DNA from: Prochlorococcus sp. AG-402-N21
Lineage (GTDB): Bacteria; Cyanobacteriota; Cyanobacteriia; PCC-6307; Cyanobiaceae
Direction: 5' to 3'
DNA: 39,866 nt
NCBI GenBank assembly: GCA_003216435.1
Contig: QCIW01000012.1
Coordinates: 1 to 39,866 of the forward strand
Shown: positions 28,726-37,922 of the stretch, piece by piece
How positions within the stretch are numbered: position 1 is the stretch's first letter
Layout: each line of letters starts with the position of its first letter
Made by a program: the position numbers and the translations under genes
Notes under the pieces: model-generated
The model's input: the letters and a program-made list of their open reading frames with translations, nothing else
Databases searched by the model: none
Told to the model about the DNA's origin: nothing

Positions 28726-29627
28726 TTAGCCTGATTGTTTGATCTTCCAACGCTTTCTCCAAGAACTTGTGCTAGGTAAATTGCTTTTCCTTTGTTCCTC
28801 TGACCTACGATTTAGAATTTCTTGACTGGTTCCGTTACTACTAGGGTCTCTGAAAGGGATAGATGCATTTGTGAGTAAGTGCTCTTCTTCCATCTGATTT
28901 AAAGGTCGCCAATTTGAGAATTTTTCTATTTCAATGGAATTAATACCAGGAAGGATTGCTATTGTTCCAATGCTCCATTTTTTACTTTTATTGTCTATAG
29001 GAATTGTTGAATATATTCTTAAGCCTGCTCTCCTGAGACTTCCTCTCATTGCTGCTGAGCTTGAATACGTGATAAATCTTCCATTTGGAGAAAGTCTTGA
29101 GGTTAGAGATTTTAGAAATTCTTCACTCCACAATTGAGGACATTTTTGAGGAGAGAAAGGATCATGCAGTATTAGATCGAAATTCAAGGCATTTGGGATT
29201 AAAGAAAGTTGCTTTCTTGCATCACCCCACATTACTTTCCCTTCACTAGTTTTTTCTTGCCATCTCCCTGAAATGTTAATTGAGTCAAGTATGCCTAAAA
29301 CAACAGGCGACCAACTTTCTCTAAATGTAAGGTGCTGAAGTGCGGAAGCAAGAGGCCGCTTGTCAATTTCAAGTCCATAGAGATTTGTATTGATTGGTGT
29401 TTTTATAAGTTCTTCTATTAAACAAGCAGTGTTATAACCAAGTCCTAGACAGACATCTAAAACAAAAATGTTTTTTTTAGATATGAATCTATTTAGTTGA
29501 GAGGGTAGGATGAATTTTTCAAGTGCCTCTGCCTTCGCTCCATTTGAATCATGGAATGACTCTTTGTAATAGTTATTCCTAAATGAAAGACTCCCATCGT
29601 TTGTTATATAAGGGATTAGTTCCTCAT
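28726..29627 (-). CDS. MnmC-like (DUF752) SAM-dependent methyltransferase with an anomalous 5' end
   Basis: The reading frame encodes about 300 residues, with the conserved start LIPYITNDGSLSF, then ESFHDSNGAKAEALEKF. SAM motif I is FVLDVCLGLGYNT, coded at 29466-29428. LYGLEIDKRPL and the catalytic-region FDLILHDPFSPQKCPQLWS follow. This is the pattern of the MnmC methyltransferase domain, which finishes (c)mnm5 modification of tRNA wobble uridine; the FAD domain is absent. The first in-frame ATG (29232) would remove motif I, so it cannot be the true start. An ATG at 29627-29625, with AAAGG 6 bases upstream, lies just after aroA but is one base out of frame and meets TAA at its fourth codon. 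The coordinates given assume that start. Confidence 0.7.
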
Positions 29628-29650
29628 TGGAAACCTTTTTATTTTCTTGA

Positions 29651-30991
29651 TTAGTTGTGTAGTCGACTAAGCTCCTCCCAGAATCTCGGATATGAAACCG
29701 CTGCGGAATTACTTCGAATCATAGTGGAAGTACTATCTGCCATGATAGATGCTACCGCTAAACTCATGGCTATTCTATGATCAGTTTCGCTATCAAGTGC
29801 AGCACCATGAAGTTGAGCGCCTCCAGTTATAGTGAGGCCATCATCATGTTCTTCGATCTTTGCCCCCATTGCAGTTAGTTGTCTTGTCATAACTGTTAAC
29901 CGATCAGTTTCTTTTACTCTTAGTTCACTTGCTCCACGAATCTTGCTTATACCATTACAGAAACATGCTGCCACAGTTAAGATTGGGACTTCATCTATAA
30001 GACGAGCCATAATCTCACCATCGATAGAAAATGGTTTTAGTTGTTCTTTTTGAGTTACTTTGATATCCCCTATAGGCTCTCCTGCGATGTCTCTCATGTT
30101 TAATAATTGGAAGTCAGCTCCCATTTGCCGCATTACTTCAAGTATTCCAGTCCTTGTTGGATTCAAACCGACATTCTCTACCGTAAGAGTTGACCCTGGG
30201 ATTAAGGATGCTCCTATTAACCAAAAGGCAGCAGAACTTATATCTCCAGGAACAATTATTGTTTGACCCTTCAACTTAGAACCTGGCCAGACTTTTATAT
30301 GTCTACCCATCTCTCCACCAACTTCTATATTTGCACCAAATGCTTTCAGCATTCTCTCACTATGATCCCTAGAACGAGCAGGCTCAATTACTGAGGTCCC
30401 CCCTTCTGCTGTGAGGGCAGCAAGAAGTATTGCCGATTTAATTTGTGCACTCGCGACTGGTGTCCCAATGACTGCACCATGAAGTTTATTCCCCGTAACA
30501 GATAGAGGAGCCAAATTTCCATTTGAACGTCCATTGATCTTTCCTCCCATTAACTTTAGAGGTTGACTCACCCTTCTCATTGGACGTTGCTTAAGAGATT
30601 GGTCACCAGTTAAGACAAAATGTCGATTCTCTCTCCCAACGAGTAAGCCAAGCATTAGGCGCATAGTTGTCCCGGAATTTCCACAATCAAGGATCTCTTT
30701 TGGTTCTTCGAGGCCATCAAGTCCTACTCCTATGACTTCAACAATTTTATCTTCATTTATTGGCGAAATCTTTACCCCCATAGCGTTAAGACATGCAGCT
30801 GTACTTATAGGATCTTCGGCTGGTAAAAGGCCTTCTATTCTTGTGATACCTTCTGAAATTGCCCCGAATAAAAGTGCTCTATGAGAAATTGATTTGTCTC
30901 CTGGAACTCTTACTTTCCCTGATAAATAACCCCCATGATAAAGGGTACGTAATTCATCTGTATTGTTTGTTTGGCTCAATGTAGTTTTCAT
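29651..30991 (-). CDS. aroA: 3-phosphoshikimate 1-carboxyvinyltransferase (EPSP synthase)
   Basis: This 446-residue enzyme transfers enolpyruvyl from PEP to shikimate 3-phosphate. It has [14 protein letters not shown] (31-44), [14 protein letters not shown] with the PEP-binding Gly, LKQRPMRRV, the catalytic-Asp region [12 protein letters not shown], and RVKETDRL. Frame and length are normal. The N-terminal ~18 residues are a variable extension. The product feeds chorismate to menD's pathway as well as to aromatic amino acids, but no physical coupling is implied. Confidence 0.97.
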   Translation of the reverse strand: MKTTLSQTNNTDELRTLYHGGYLSGKVRVPGDKSISHRALLFGAISEGITRIEGLLPAEDPISTAACLNAMGVKISPINEDKIVEVIGVGLDGLEEPKEILDCGNSGTTMRLMLGLLVGRENRHFVLTGDQSLKQRPMRRVSQPLKLMGGKINGRSNGNLAPLSVTGNKLHGAVIGTPVASAQIKSAILLAALTAEGGTSVIEPARSRDHSERMLKAFGANIEVGGEMGRHIKVWPGSKLKGQTIIVPGDISSAAFWLIGASLIPGSTLTVENVGLNPTRTGILEVMRQMGADFQLLNMRDIAGEPIGDIKVTQKEQLKPFSIDGEIMARLIDEVPILTVAACFCNGISKIRGASELRVKETDRLTVMTRQLTAMGAKIEEHDDGLTITGGAQLHGAALDSETDHRIAMSLAVASIMADSTSTMIRSNSAAVSYPRFWEELSRLHN

Positions 30992-31034
30992 TTTCTAAAG
31001 ATTACTTGATTGGTTGTTTTAATAGATCATGGAT

Positions 31035-32600
31035 TTATGAATTCTTCATTAGCTTTTTACTTAAAAGACTTTCAATTACGTATCCAAATAAACTTGGGTC
31101 AGGCTCGTTGGTTTGAAAATCAGAAAGACCAAGTTCTTCCATTTTTGTATCAATTTTTTCTTCAAGTTCTTTAGATCTAAATAAGGGTTCTCCCCATTCG
31201 TGTCTTTTTTCCGGACCTATTTTTCTAGTAGCATCAATTGCCAACCTGCCGCCTAATCCAATATTTTCACTTGCAAAATCAAGGCTATCAAAAGGTGTGT
31301 TCTCTAAAATGAATAAATCTCTTTGGGGATCAACTTGGCTTGAAATAACCCAAACCACTTGTCTAGGGTCTCTAACATTAATAGACGAATCAACAACAAT
31401 AACGAATTTAGTGTAGGTAAACTGAGGGAGAGCACTCCAGAATGCCATCGCTGCTCTCTTGGCTTGGCCTGGATATGCTTTATCTATTGAGATGATGGCA
31501 ACTTTATAGCTCAAAGCCTCCATGGGGAGAAAAAAATCGACAATTTCTGGAATTTGTTGTCGAAGTACAGGCGTATAAATTCTATTTAGGGCAATCGCAA
31601 GCATTGCTTCTTCTTTTGGAGGTCTTCCGCTAAAGGTTGTGAGAAATATCGGATCTTTTTTATGAGTTATGCATTGAAATCTAATTAAGGGTGATTTTTC
31701 GACACTTCCGTAAAATCCCATGTGATCTCCAAAAGGACCATCTTCTAACTCTTCTCCTGGTGTAATGGTTCCCTCTAAAACTATTTCGCTATGACTGGGA
31801 ACTTGTAAGTCAATAGTTTTGCAACGAGTTAGACGTATTCCTTCGCCAGCATATAAACCAGCGAAAAGCCATTCACTAAGTTGAACAGGGATGGGAGTGG
31901 CGGCTGCCATTACAACGAGAGGATGTACGCCAATAGCTATTGCTATTTCGAGTTTTTTGCCCAATTCAGCAGCTTTTCGCAGATGTCTCGCACCTCCTCT
32001 GACACTTAACCAATGTACGGTCATGGTTTTTGCTGATTGGCATTGAAGCCTGTAGACACCAATATTTGGAATTTTTGTTTCGGGATCTTTTGTTATAACT
32101 AGCCCTAAAGTAATTATTCCTCCTGCATCTTTAGGCCAAGGTCGGATAAGGGGTAATTCATAAAGATTTAAATCTTTCTCTCTAATTATTTGTTGTTGAC
32201 AAGGTGGCGTTAGGTCTATATCAGGACGAGCCATCATTAAATCCCAAAGTACGCTTCCAAATGCGCGAAAATCTTTTAATCCCTTTGGAGGTTTGGGTTG
32301 CTGTAAGAGAGCTAATTTTCTGCCAAGATCTTCGAGTTCCTCTGGACTTTCTAATCCCATACTCCATACCACTCTTTCTAAAGTGCCCATGAGATTTATT
32401 GCTACAGGTATTTTCGATCCCTTAACGTTCTCAAATAAGAGTGCTGGACCACCCATTCCCAGCACTCGATCACTAATTGCTGCTAGTTCAATGCTTGGGT
32501 CAACTGGATCAGTGATTCTCTTTAATTGATTTCTTTCTTCTAAAAGTGATAAAAAGTCCCTCATATCTTTAGAAGAGTATCCTTTACTAAAAAAATTCAT
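31035..32600 (-). CDS. ubiD: UbiD-family decarboxylase
   Basis: This 521-residue decarboxylase of the prenylated-FMN class is expected to remove the carboxyl of prenyl-4-hydroxybenzoate in plastoquinone synthesis. The N-terminal MRDFLSLLEERNQLKRI block, NIGVYRLQCQSAKTMTVHW, and EDGPFGDHMGFYGS (~287-299, carrying the acidic active-site residues) are typical UbiD segments. Initiation at an in-frame ATG 12 codons in would give the family's commonest N-terminus. The cofactor-supplying UbiX gene is not in this window. The gene is divergent from comB across 63 bp. Confidence 0.93.
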   Translation of the reverse strand: MNFFSKGYSSKDMRDFLSLLEERNQLKRITDPVDPSIELAAISDRVLGMGGPALLFENVKGSKIPVAINLMGTLERVVWSMGLESPEELEDLGRKLALLQQPKPPKGLKDFRAFGSVLWDLMMARPDIDLTPPCQQQIIREKDLNLYELPLIRPWPKDAGGIITLGLVITKDPETKIPNIGVYRLQCQSAKTMTVHWLSVRGGARHLRKAAELGKKLEIAIAIGVHPLVVMAAATPIPVQLSEWLFAGLYAGEGIRLTRCKTIDLQVPSHSEIVLEGTITPGEELEDGPFGDHMGFYGSVEKSPLIRFQCITHKKDPIFLTTFSGRPPKEEAMLAIALNRIYTPVLRQQIPEIVDFFLPMEALSYKVAIISIDKAYPGQAKRAAMAFWSALPQFTYTKFVIVVDSSINVRDPRQVVWVISSQVDPQRDLFILENTPFDSLDFASENIGLGGRLAIDATRKIGPEKRHEWGEPLFRSKELEEKIDTKMEELGLSDFQTNEPDPSLFGYVIESLLSKKLMKNS

Positions 32601-32663
32601 GAGTAATAGGATCTACCTGCTAAATGTTCTAATTACTGTGACTCAATCGATGGCCTTTGGGCA

Positions 32664-33395
32664 ATGAAACTTTTTTATTTTCATGCAGCGGGAGATGTCC
32701 CTGATAATTTCAGCGCAGATTCAGCTGTAGTTATTGATGTTCTTCGTGCAACAACAACTATTGCATGGGCACTGAACAATGGCGCTGAAGCAATTCAGAC
32801 ATTTACGGAATTAGAAGAATTAAAAAATGAATCCTTAAAATGGCCTTCGGATAAAAGAGTTTTAGTGGGAGAACGAGGCGGTAAAAAAATAGATGGGTTT
32901 GATATAGGAAATTCGCCTCTTGGCGTGACACCTGATGTTGTTAAAGGTAAAAGGATTTTTATGAGTACAACAAATGGAACACGTGCTTTAAATCGAGTTA
33001 GGGATGTCAGTAATTTATTGACTTTATCTCTTCCAAATAGGAGTGCTATCGGAAAGAAATTACTTGTTGATCTACCATCCACTGTTTGCATTTTAGGCAG
33101 CGGGTGGGAGGGATCTTATTCTTTAGAAGATTCTTTAGCCGCTGGAAGTTTAGGAGCTTTCTTGTTGGCGGATCACTCTGGTTCGATCAATGTGGGGAAT
33201 GATGAACTTAATGCTGCTTTGGCATTATGGGATTTATGGAAAGAGAATATTGAAGGATGTTTGCGTATTGCAAGTCACGGACAGAGACTTGCTGGGATTG
33301 CTAATCATGATGATGATTTTGCATGTTGTGCTGAACTGGATATGCTCAGTGTTGTTCCTTTTCAATCTGAACCAGGGGTACTTCGTGCTTACTGA
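32664..33395 (+). CDS. comB: 2-phosphosulfolactate phosphatase-like protein
   Basis: This 243-residue ComB-family protein has [20 protein letters not shown] near the N-terminus, [18 protein letters not shown], and STTNGTRAL. These are the signature blocks of the phosphatase that makes sulfolactate from phosphosulfolactate. In methanogens this is a coenzyme M step. Cyanobacteria conserve the gene, yet I know of no coenzyme M pathway in them, so the physiological substrate is uncertain. It heads the plus-strand comB-nitrilase-amiC-murI-sds run. Confidence 0.9.
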   Translation: MKLFYFHAAGDVPDNFSADSAVVIDVLRATTTIAWALNNGAEAIQTFTELEELKNESLKWPSDKRVLVGERGGKKIDGFDIGNSPLGVTPDVVKGKRIFMSTTNGTRALNRVRDVSNLLTLSLPNRSAIGKKLLVDLPSTVCILGSGWEGSYSLEDSLAAGSLGAFLLADHSGSINVGNDELNAALALWDLWKENIEGCLRIASHGQRLAGIANHDDDFACCAELDMLSVVPFQSEPGVLRAY

Positions 33396-33429
33396 TTTCT
33401 TGAAATTTTCTTTTTCTGTTTTTAATTAA

Positions 33430-34251
33430 GTGGCAGATTTTTTGGCGGCAGCTATACAGCTAACAAGCACTTCTGAAATAGAAGAGAACTTTTTAGCTGC
33501 TGAAGAACAAATTGAGATTGCAGCCAGAAGAGGTGCAGAGCTTGTTGGCTTGCCAGAAAATTTTGCGTTTCTAGGAGATGATCAATCAAGACTTGAACTT
33601 TCAGAAACTCTTGCTGAGAAGTGCAGTCGATTTTTAATAACCATGGCAAGGAGATATCAAGTAGTTCTGCTTGGAGGAGGTTTCCCCGTTCCTGTTGGAG
33701 ATGGTACTCATACTCTTAATAGAGCTGAATTGATAGGAAAGGATGGACAAATTCTCTCTAGGTACGACAAAATTCATCTTTTTGATGTAGATCTTCCTGA
33801 AGGAAATACCTATAGAGAATCAGCTACGATTCTTTCAGGAAAAGAAAGCCCCCCTGTTGTAAATGTTCCTGGTTTATGCAGAATTGGGCTTTCAATTTGT
33901 TATGACGTACGATTTCCAGAGCTTTATAGATCTCTTATAGATAAAGGGGCTGAGTTAATAATGATTCCGGCTGCATTTACAGCTTTTACAGGTAAGGATC
34001 ATTGGCAAGTGTTACTACAAGCAAGAGCTATTGAAAATACAGCATATGTTCTAGCACCTGCTCAATCAGGATTGCATTATGGACGTCGCCAAAGCCATGG
34101 TCATGCAATGGTTATTGATCCATGGGGAACTGTTCTGGCAGATGCTGGATTGATGCCTGGAGCGGCAATAGCCCCTGTAGATAAATCCAGAGTAGATCGT
34201 ATTAGAGAGCAGATGCCAAGTCTAAAACATAGAAAAAAAGATCTTTTTTGA
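33430..34251 (+). CDS. Carbon-nitrogen hydrolase (Nit1/Nit2 nitrilase branch)
   Basis: This 273-residue nitrilase-superfamily amidase has the catalytic triad E43 (LPENFAF), K114 (YDKIHLFDVDLP) and C157 (SICYDVRFPELYR). The KIHLFDVD segment and RESATILSG match the Nit branch, which hydrolyses deaminated glutathione or omega-amides as metabolite repair. It is not a true nitrilase. It initiates at GTG 33430. The spacing is 34 bp from comB and 3 bp to amiC. Confidence 0.9.
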   Translation: MADFLAAAIQLTSTSEIEENFLAAEEQIEIAARRGAELVGLPENFAFLGDDQSRLELSETLAEKCSRFLITMARRYQVVLLGGGFPVPVGDGTHTLNRAELIGKDGQILSRYDKIHLFDVDLPEGNTYRESATILSGKESPPVVNVPGLCRIGLSICYDVRFPELYRSLIDKGAELIMIPAAFTAFTGKDHWQVLLQARAIENTAYVLAPAQSGLHYGRRQSHGHAMVIDPWGTVLADAGLMPGAAIAPVDKSRVDRIREQMPSLKHRKKDLF

Positions 34252-34254
34252 TAG

Positions 34255-35349
34255 ATGGCTTTGCTTAAATTCAGCAGAGTTGGTCTTGCTTTAGCTGGCT
34301 TGGTTATTGGTTCTGGATTTTGTTTTAGCTTGCCAAGTTTTGCGGCTAGTGCTTTGGCTGCTTGGGCAATAAGAAGTGATGGGGTTTTGGAATTACGTAC
34401 TACTGCTGGAGCTCGATTAAATGCATTTTTTCAAGTAGCTGGAGGAGGAAAAGGAGATCGTATTTGGATTGATTTTCCCGGTGAATTAAGTCGGCCAAGG
34501 GTTATTTCAGGTAACGGCCCTGTAAAAGAAGTTCGTTTAGGTAAACCTTTCAATGGATTTACTCGATTAGTTGTTGAGTTTCAACCTTATATTTCCCTTG
34601 ATCCTGGGAAAATGGAATTAATTGGGAAATCTCCAAATCGATGGGAATTAGACTTTATTGATTTTCCTAGTCAGAAGTTTCTTAAAATAGGAGAAGGAGA
34701 AGTAAAGAAAAAATATAGAAAGCCTTCTTCTTTATTTGGATATAGAGGGAAAACTTCTTCTTATATAAAACTTTCAAATCTTCCGAGTGTTCCTAGAGGT
34801 ATCTATAGGATTGTTATTGATCCTGGTCATGGTGGGCCTGACCCTGGTGCAGTTGGGATTGGTGGACTTAGAGAGACGGATGTAGTCCTTGATGTGTCTT
34901 TGCAGGTTGCTGAATTTCTAAAAGGGAAGGGGGTAAATGTTTTATTAACAAGAAAGAATGAAATTGATCTTGATCTTCCTCCAAGAGTTGCAAAAGCAAA
35001 TAATTACAGGGCACACGCATTTATAAGTATTCATGCAAATGCGACACAAGGAAAGAGAAGAGATATCAATGGCCTAGAAACTTATTATTACAGTGGCTTT
35101 AGAGGCTTAGATCTCGCTAAGAATATTCATAAAGAGATAATCAAAGTTTCATTTGGGACCCCAGATAGGGGGGTTCGACGTTCAAGATTTTTTGTTATAA
35201 GACGTACAGACATGCCTGCAGCTCTTGTGGAGATTGGTTTTGTTACCGGAAGAATCGATTCTAGAAAATTAAGACAACAATCTCATAGGAAGAAACTTGC
35301 TTTTGGCATAGCTAAAGGCATACTCAATTATCTGAAGGGGGCTGGTTGA
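34255..35349 (+). CDS. amiC: N-acetylmuramoyl-L-alanine amidase (AMIN + Amidase_3)
   Basis: This 364-residue exported cell-wall hydrolase cuts the bond between MurNAc and L-Ala during septum splitting. It has an N-terminal signal peptide (~1-30, hydrophobic LALAGLVIGSGF, likely cleavage after SFA-A), an AMIN domain (~35-135), a basic linker (~150-170) and an Amidase_3 domain (~183-360). Zinc ligands are H192 (DPGHGG), E207 (RETDVVL) and H260 (SIHANA). The catalytic Glu is E326 (VEIGFVTG). It overlaps murI by 4 bases (TTGA), so a wall hydrolase and a wall precursor enzyme are coupled. Confidence 0.95.
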   Translation: MALLKFSRVGLALAGLVIGSGFCFSLPSFAASALAAWAIRSDGVLELRTTAGARLNAFFQVAGGGKGDRIWIDFPGELSRPRVISGNGPVKEVRLGKPFNGFTRLVVEFQPYISLDPGKMELIGKSPNRWELDFIDFPSQKFLKIGEGEVKKKYRKPSSLFGYRGKTSSYIKLSNLPSVPRGIYRIVIDPGHGGPDPGAVGIGGLRETDVVLDVSLQVAEFLKGKGVNVLLTRKNEIDLDLPPRVAKANNYRAHAFISIHANATQGKRRDINGLETYYYSGFRGLDLAKNIHKEIIKVSFGTPDRGVRRSRFFVIRRTDMPAALVEIGFVTGRIDSRKLRQQSHRKKLAFGIAKGILNYLKGAG

Positions 35350-36149
35350 AGATACGTATTGGTATTTTTGATAGTGGAATTGGAGGCTTTACTGTCCTTC
35401 AGAGATTAGGAGAACGTTTTGGCGATATCTCATGCATTTATTTAGGAGATCTTGCAAGGGTCCCATATGGATCGAAAAGTCCTTCGGAAATACGTTTAAT
35501 TGCGAGTGAATTGGTGCACTGGCTGAGAGGAAAGGATTTAACGGCAGTTTTGGTTGCTTGTAACACTACAAATTCAATCGCAATGGATATTGTCGAAAGA
35601 TTTTCAATAGCACCAGTTTTTGGATTAATAGATGCTGCTGCTCAAATGGTTAATGCGAAAAATATAGGTATTTTAGCAACTCCAACTACAGTTGCCTCGA
35701 ATGCTTATTCAAAGAAAATTCTAGAATTAAAACCAGGAGTAAAGGTTATAGAGCAGTCTTGCCCTGCTTTTGTTCCAATGATTGAAACAGGAAAAATTAG
35801 TAAAGGTCAGATAGAAGAAATTGCAACTGAATATTTAAAGCCTCTCGTGAAGGAAGGAGTGGAAGAGATAATTCTTGGGTGTAGTCATTACCCTTTGCTT
35901 TTGCCAATATTGAAAGAATTGTTGCCTTTAGATGTTCGATTGATAGATCCTGCTCTCGGTATGGTGAAGAATTTAGATAAATTGGTTGTAATTAATAACA
36001 CACCCTGTGGGAAGTTATTAAATTTTTCAAATACGAGGTTTTTTGTGACTGCTGATCCTATTGGTTTTGCAGATAGAGCCAAGCATTGGTTGAAAATTTC
36101 TCCTGAAGTTGAGCTTATTTCTCTGCGATCTAAGGCAAGTGTCTTTTAG
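35346..36149 (+). CDS. murI: Glutamate racemase
   Basis: This 267-residue cofactor-independent racemase makes D-Glu for peptidoglycan. The two catalytic cysteines are C72 (ACNTTNS) and C179 (LGCSHYP), with IFDSGIGGFTVL at the N-terminus and LARVPYG following. The start is the TTG at 35346, inside the amiC stop. No ATG upstream is possible, and the family's MKIRIGIFDSG beginning fits this position exactly. Confidence 0.96.
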   Translation: MKIRIGIFDSGIGGFTVLQRLGERFGDISCIYLGDLARVPYGSKSPSEIRLIASELVHWLRGKDLTAVLVACNTTNSIAMDIVERFSIAPVFGLIDAAAQMVNAKNIGILATPTTVASNAYSKKILELKPGVKVIEQSCPAFVPMIETGKISKGQIEEIATEYLKPLVKEGVEEIILGCSHYPLLLPILKELLPLDVRLIDPALGMVKNLDKLVVINNTPCGKLLNFSNTRFFVTADPIGFADRAKHWLKISPEVELISLRSKASVF

Positions 36150-36161
36150 TATCTATAAATC

Positions 36162-36167
36162 AAGGAG
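36162..36167 (+). promoter_or_regulatory. Ribosome-binding site fixing the sds start
   Basis: AAGGAG with a 4-base spacer precedes the ATG at 36172. This favours that ATG over an in-frame one at 36109, which would lie inside murI and add 21 non-conserved residues. Confidence 0.7.
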
Positions 36168-36171
36168 TTTC

Positions 36172-37143
36172 ATGACCACAGTTACTGAGATTCTGCAGCC
36201 AGTTGAGAAGGATATTGAGATCCTGCTCACAGATCTACGTAGCCTCATTGGCGCTGGTCATCCAATCCTCCAAGCTGCTGCCGAACATTTGTTTAGTGCT
36301 GGAGGTAAGCGCTTAAGACCTGGAATTGTTCTCTTAATCTCTAGAGCGATTGCAGTTGATGGAGAACTTTCAGATAAGCATAGGAGGCTTGCAGAAATAA
36401 CTGAAATGATACATACAGCTTCCCTTGTTCATGACGATGTTGTTGATGAAGCTGCAACTCGTCGGGGTGTTGCTACCGTTCACAGTCGGTTTAATCATCG
36501 AGTCGCAGTTTTGGCTGGAGATTTTCTTTTTGCTCAAGCAAGCTGGCATTTAGCAAATTTGGAAAATCTTGAGGTGGTAAAGCTTTTGAGTAGAGTCATT
36601 ATGGATTTAGCTGATGGAGAGATTAAACAGGGTTTAAACAGATACGAAGCGGATCAGTCCTTTTCTGCATATCTCGAAAAAAGTTATTGCAAAACAGCTT
36701 CATTAATGGCTAATAGTTCAAGAGCTGCAGGTTCTTTATCTGGTTTAGAAGAAAAGAAGCTAGATCTTCTTCATCTGTTTGGGAAAAAATTAGGATTAGC
36801 TTTTCAGGTTGTTGACGATATTCTTGATTTCACTGGCAATGACCAGCAATTAGGAAAACCTGCGGCAAGTGATCTTGCTAGTGGATACTTAACTGCTCCG
36901 GTTCTATATGCACTTGAAGAAAAACCATCTTTAGCAGAATTGATAGAAAGAGAGTTTGCTCGAGAAGGTGATCTAGAAGTGGCTTTAGATTTAGTTCGAG
37001 ATTCAAACGCAATTGAAAAATCAAGGGATTTGGCTGAGGATTTTGCTAGAGATTCTCGCAATGCAATTAAATGGCTCCCTGAATCTGCGTCTAAAAATGC
37101 ATTAATGGAATTACCTGAATTTGTCTTGAGTAGACTTTTTTAG
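36172..37143 (+). CDS. sds: Long-chain trans-prenyl diphosphate synthase (solanesyl-type)
   Basis: This 323-residue all-helical prenyltransferase condenses isopentenyl units into the side chain of plastoquinone. The first Asp-rich motif is D88-DVVD-92 in LVHDDVVDEAATRRG, and the second is D215-DILD-219 in FQVVDDILDF. GGKRLRPGI (44-52) and FNHRVAVLAGDFL are also standard. The small residues before the first motif (HTASLV) fit a long product, but chain length is inferred. The start at 36172 has a strong Shine-Dalgarno. It ends 4 bases from the convergent HAD gene. Confidence 0.93.
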   Translation: MTTVTEILQPVEKDIEILLTDLRSLIGAGHPILQAAAEHLFSAGGKRLRPGIVLLISRAIAVDGELSDKHRRLAEITEMIHTASLVHDDVVDEAATRRGVATVHSRFNHRVAVLAGDFLFAQASWHLANLENLEVVKLLSRVIMDLADGEIKQGLNRYEADQSFSAYLEKSYCKTASLMANSSRAAGSLSGLEEKKLDLLHLFGKKLGLAFQVVDDILDFTGNDQQLGKPAASDLASGYLTAPVLYALEEKPSLAELIEREFAREGDLEVALDLVRDSNAIEKSRDLAEDFARDSRNAIKWLPESASKNALMELPEFVLSRLF

Positions 37144-37147
37144 AAAA

Positions 37148-37825
37148 TTAATTCATTGTTTTAATTAGGGTTTCAAGAATATCGTTCAGGTGATCTACAT
37201 ATATCGGATTTAAGTTTGATTCCTTAGTCTTGAATGCTTCTACTTCTTTGTTTGAATCATTCCTGAGCACCCAAACTTGGCAGCCCGCAGAAAGAGCCGA
37301 TTTTGTCCCAGAGATAGAATCTTCAATTGCCCAGCACTTATTGGGATCTGTTTTTAATTTTTCAGCTCCTAAAAGATATGGATCAGGATAAGGTTTTCCT
37401 TTTAAGAGAGAGGGATCATCTCCTTGAACTCTTGTTGAGAAGCAATCTAGCCAAGGATGCGGAGTAGTTTTTGCATTCACAGAATTAGATGCACTGCTTG
37501 TTACTAAAGCAATTGGAAATTTGTTTTTTGCACACCAACTCACAAGACGTTTTGCCCCAGGCATCGCTTTTGCTTGTTTAAGAAGTTCCTTTGATATAGG
37601 CGCATGCACTTTTAATATTTCTTCTATGGGAACTGGATTTTTTATCCAATTGGCAATTTGTTGAGCGCAATCTTTTCTTCTTCGACCTTGCAATAGCTTT
37701 AGCTGGTTTTCATTTAAGGATGTATCGAAACTTCTACATGTTCTAGACCAGGCCTTTCCATGTAGGGGCTCTGTATCGAGCAATACCCCATCAAGATCAA
37801 AAAGCAAGGCATTTGGAACGAACAT
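37148..37825 (-). CDS. HAD-superfamily phosphatase/phosphoglucomutase-like
   Basis: This 225-residue HAD subfamily IA hydrolase has motif I D10-LDG (nucleophile D10, acid D12), motif II S110 in LVTSSAS, motif III K144 in GKPYPDPY, and motif IV E168-D169 in AIEDSISG. A helical cap lies between residues ~15 and 85. The LLFDLDGVLLDTEPLH start resembles beta-phosphoglucomutase and phosphatases for small sugar phosphates. The substrate cannot be assigned. It is divergent from acs. Confidence 0.87.
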   Translation of the reverse strand: MFVPNALLFDLDGVLLDTEPLHGKAWSRTCRSFDTSLNENQLKLLQGRRRKDCAQQIANWIKNPVPIEEILKVHAPISKELLKQAKAMPGAKRLVSWCAKNKFPIALVTSSASNSVNAKTTPHPWLDCFSTRVQGDDPSLLKGKPYPDPYLLGAEKLKTDPNKCWAIEDSISGTKSALSAGCQVWVLRNDSNKEVEAFKTKESNLNPIYVDHLNDILETLIKTMN

Positions 37826-37922
37826 GTCTGATTTGAAAAGTTGTTTTAAAAAGCGTTTAACTTTTTGCGCTAATCGATTTAGAAAGCTTGAATGTGATAA
37901 ATAAGATCGTTGCTTTTAAAAT
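37826..37922. promoter_or_regulatory. Divergent region between the HAD gene and acs, with inverted repeat
   Basis: AAAAAG (37848-37853) can pair with CTTTTT (37861-37866) across 7 bases. A possible extended -10 for acs, TGT then GATAAA (37896-37901), lies 21 bases before the ATG. No convincing -35 is seen. Confidence 0.3.

Noticed and set aside
29230-29232. ATG as the start of the methyltransferase gene (168 residues)
   Set aside because: The frame upstream encodes the SAM-binding motif and family N-terminus, so a protein starting here could not bind SAM.
36109-36171. Longer sds start inside murI
   Set aside because: It would add 21 residues not seen in the family and overlap murI by 41 bases. 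The ATG at 36172 has AAGGAG directly upstream.
37123-37141. Possible terminator at the end of sds (GTCT/AGAC followed by six T's)
   Set aside because: The stem has only four base pairs and a T-T mismatch on either side. It is too weak to call, though the T-run is in the right place.
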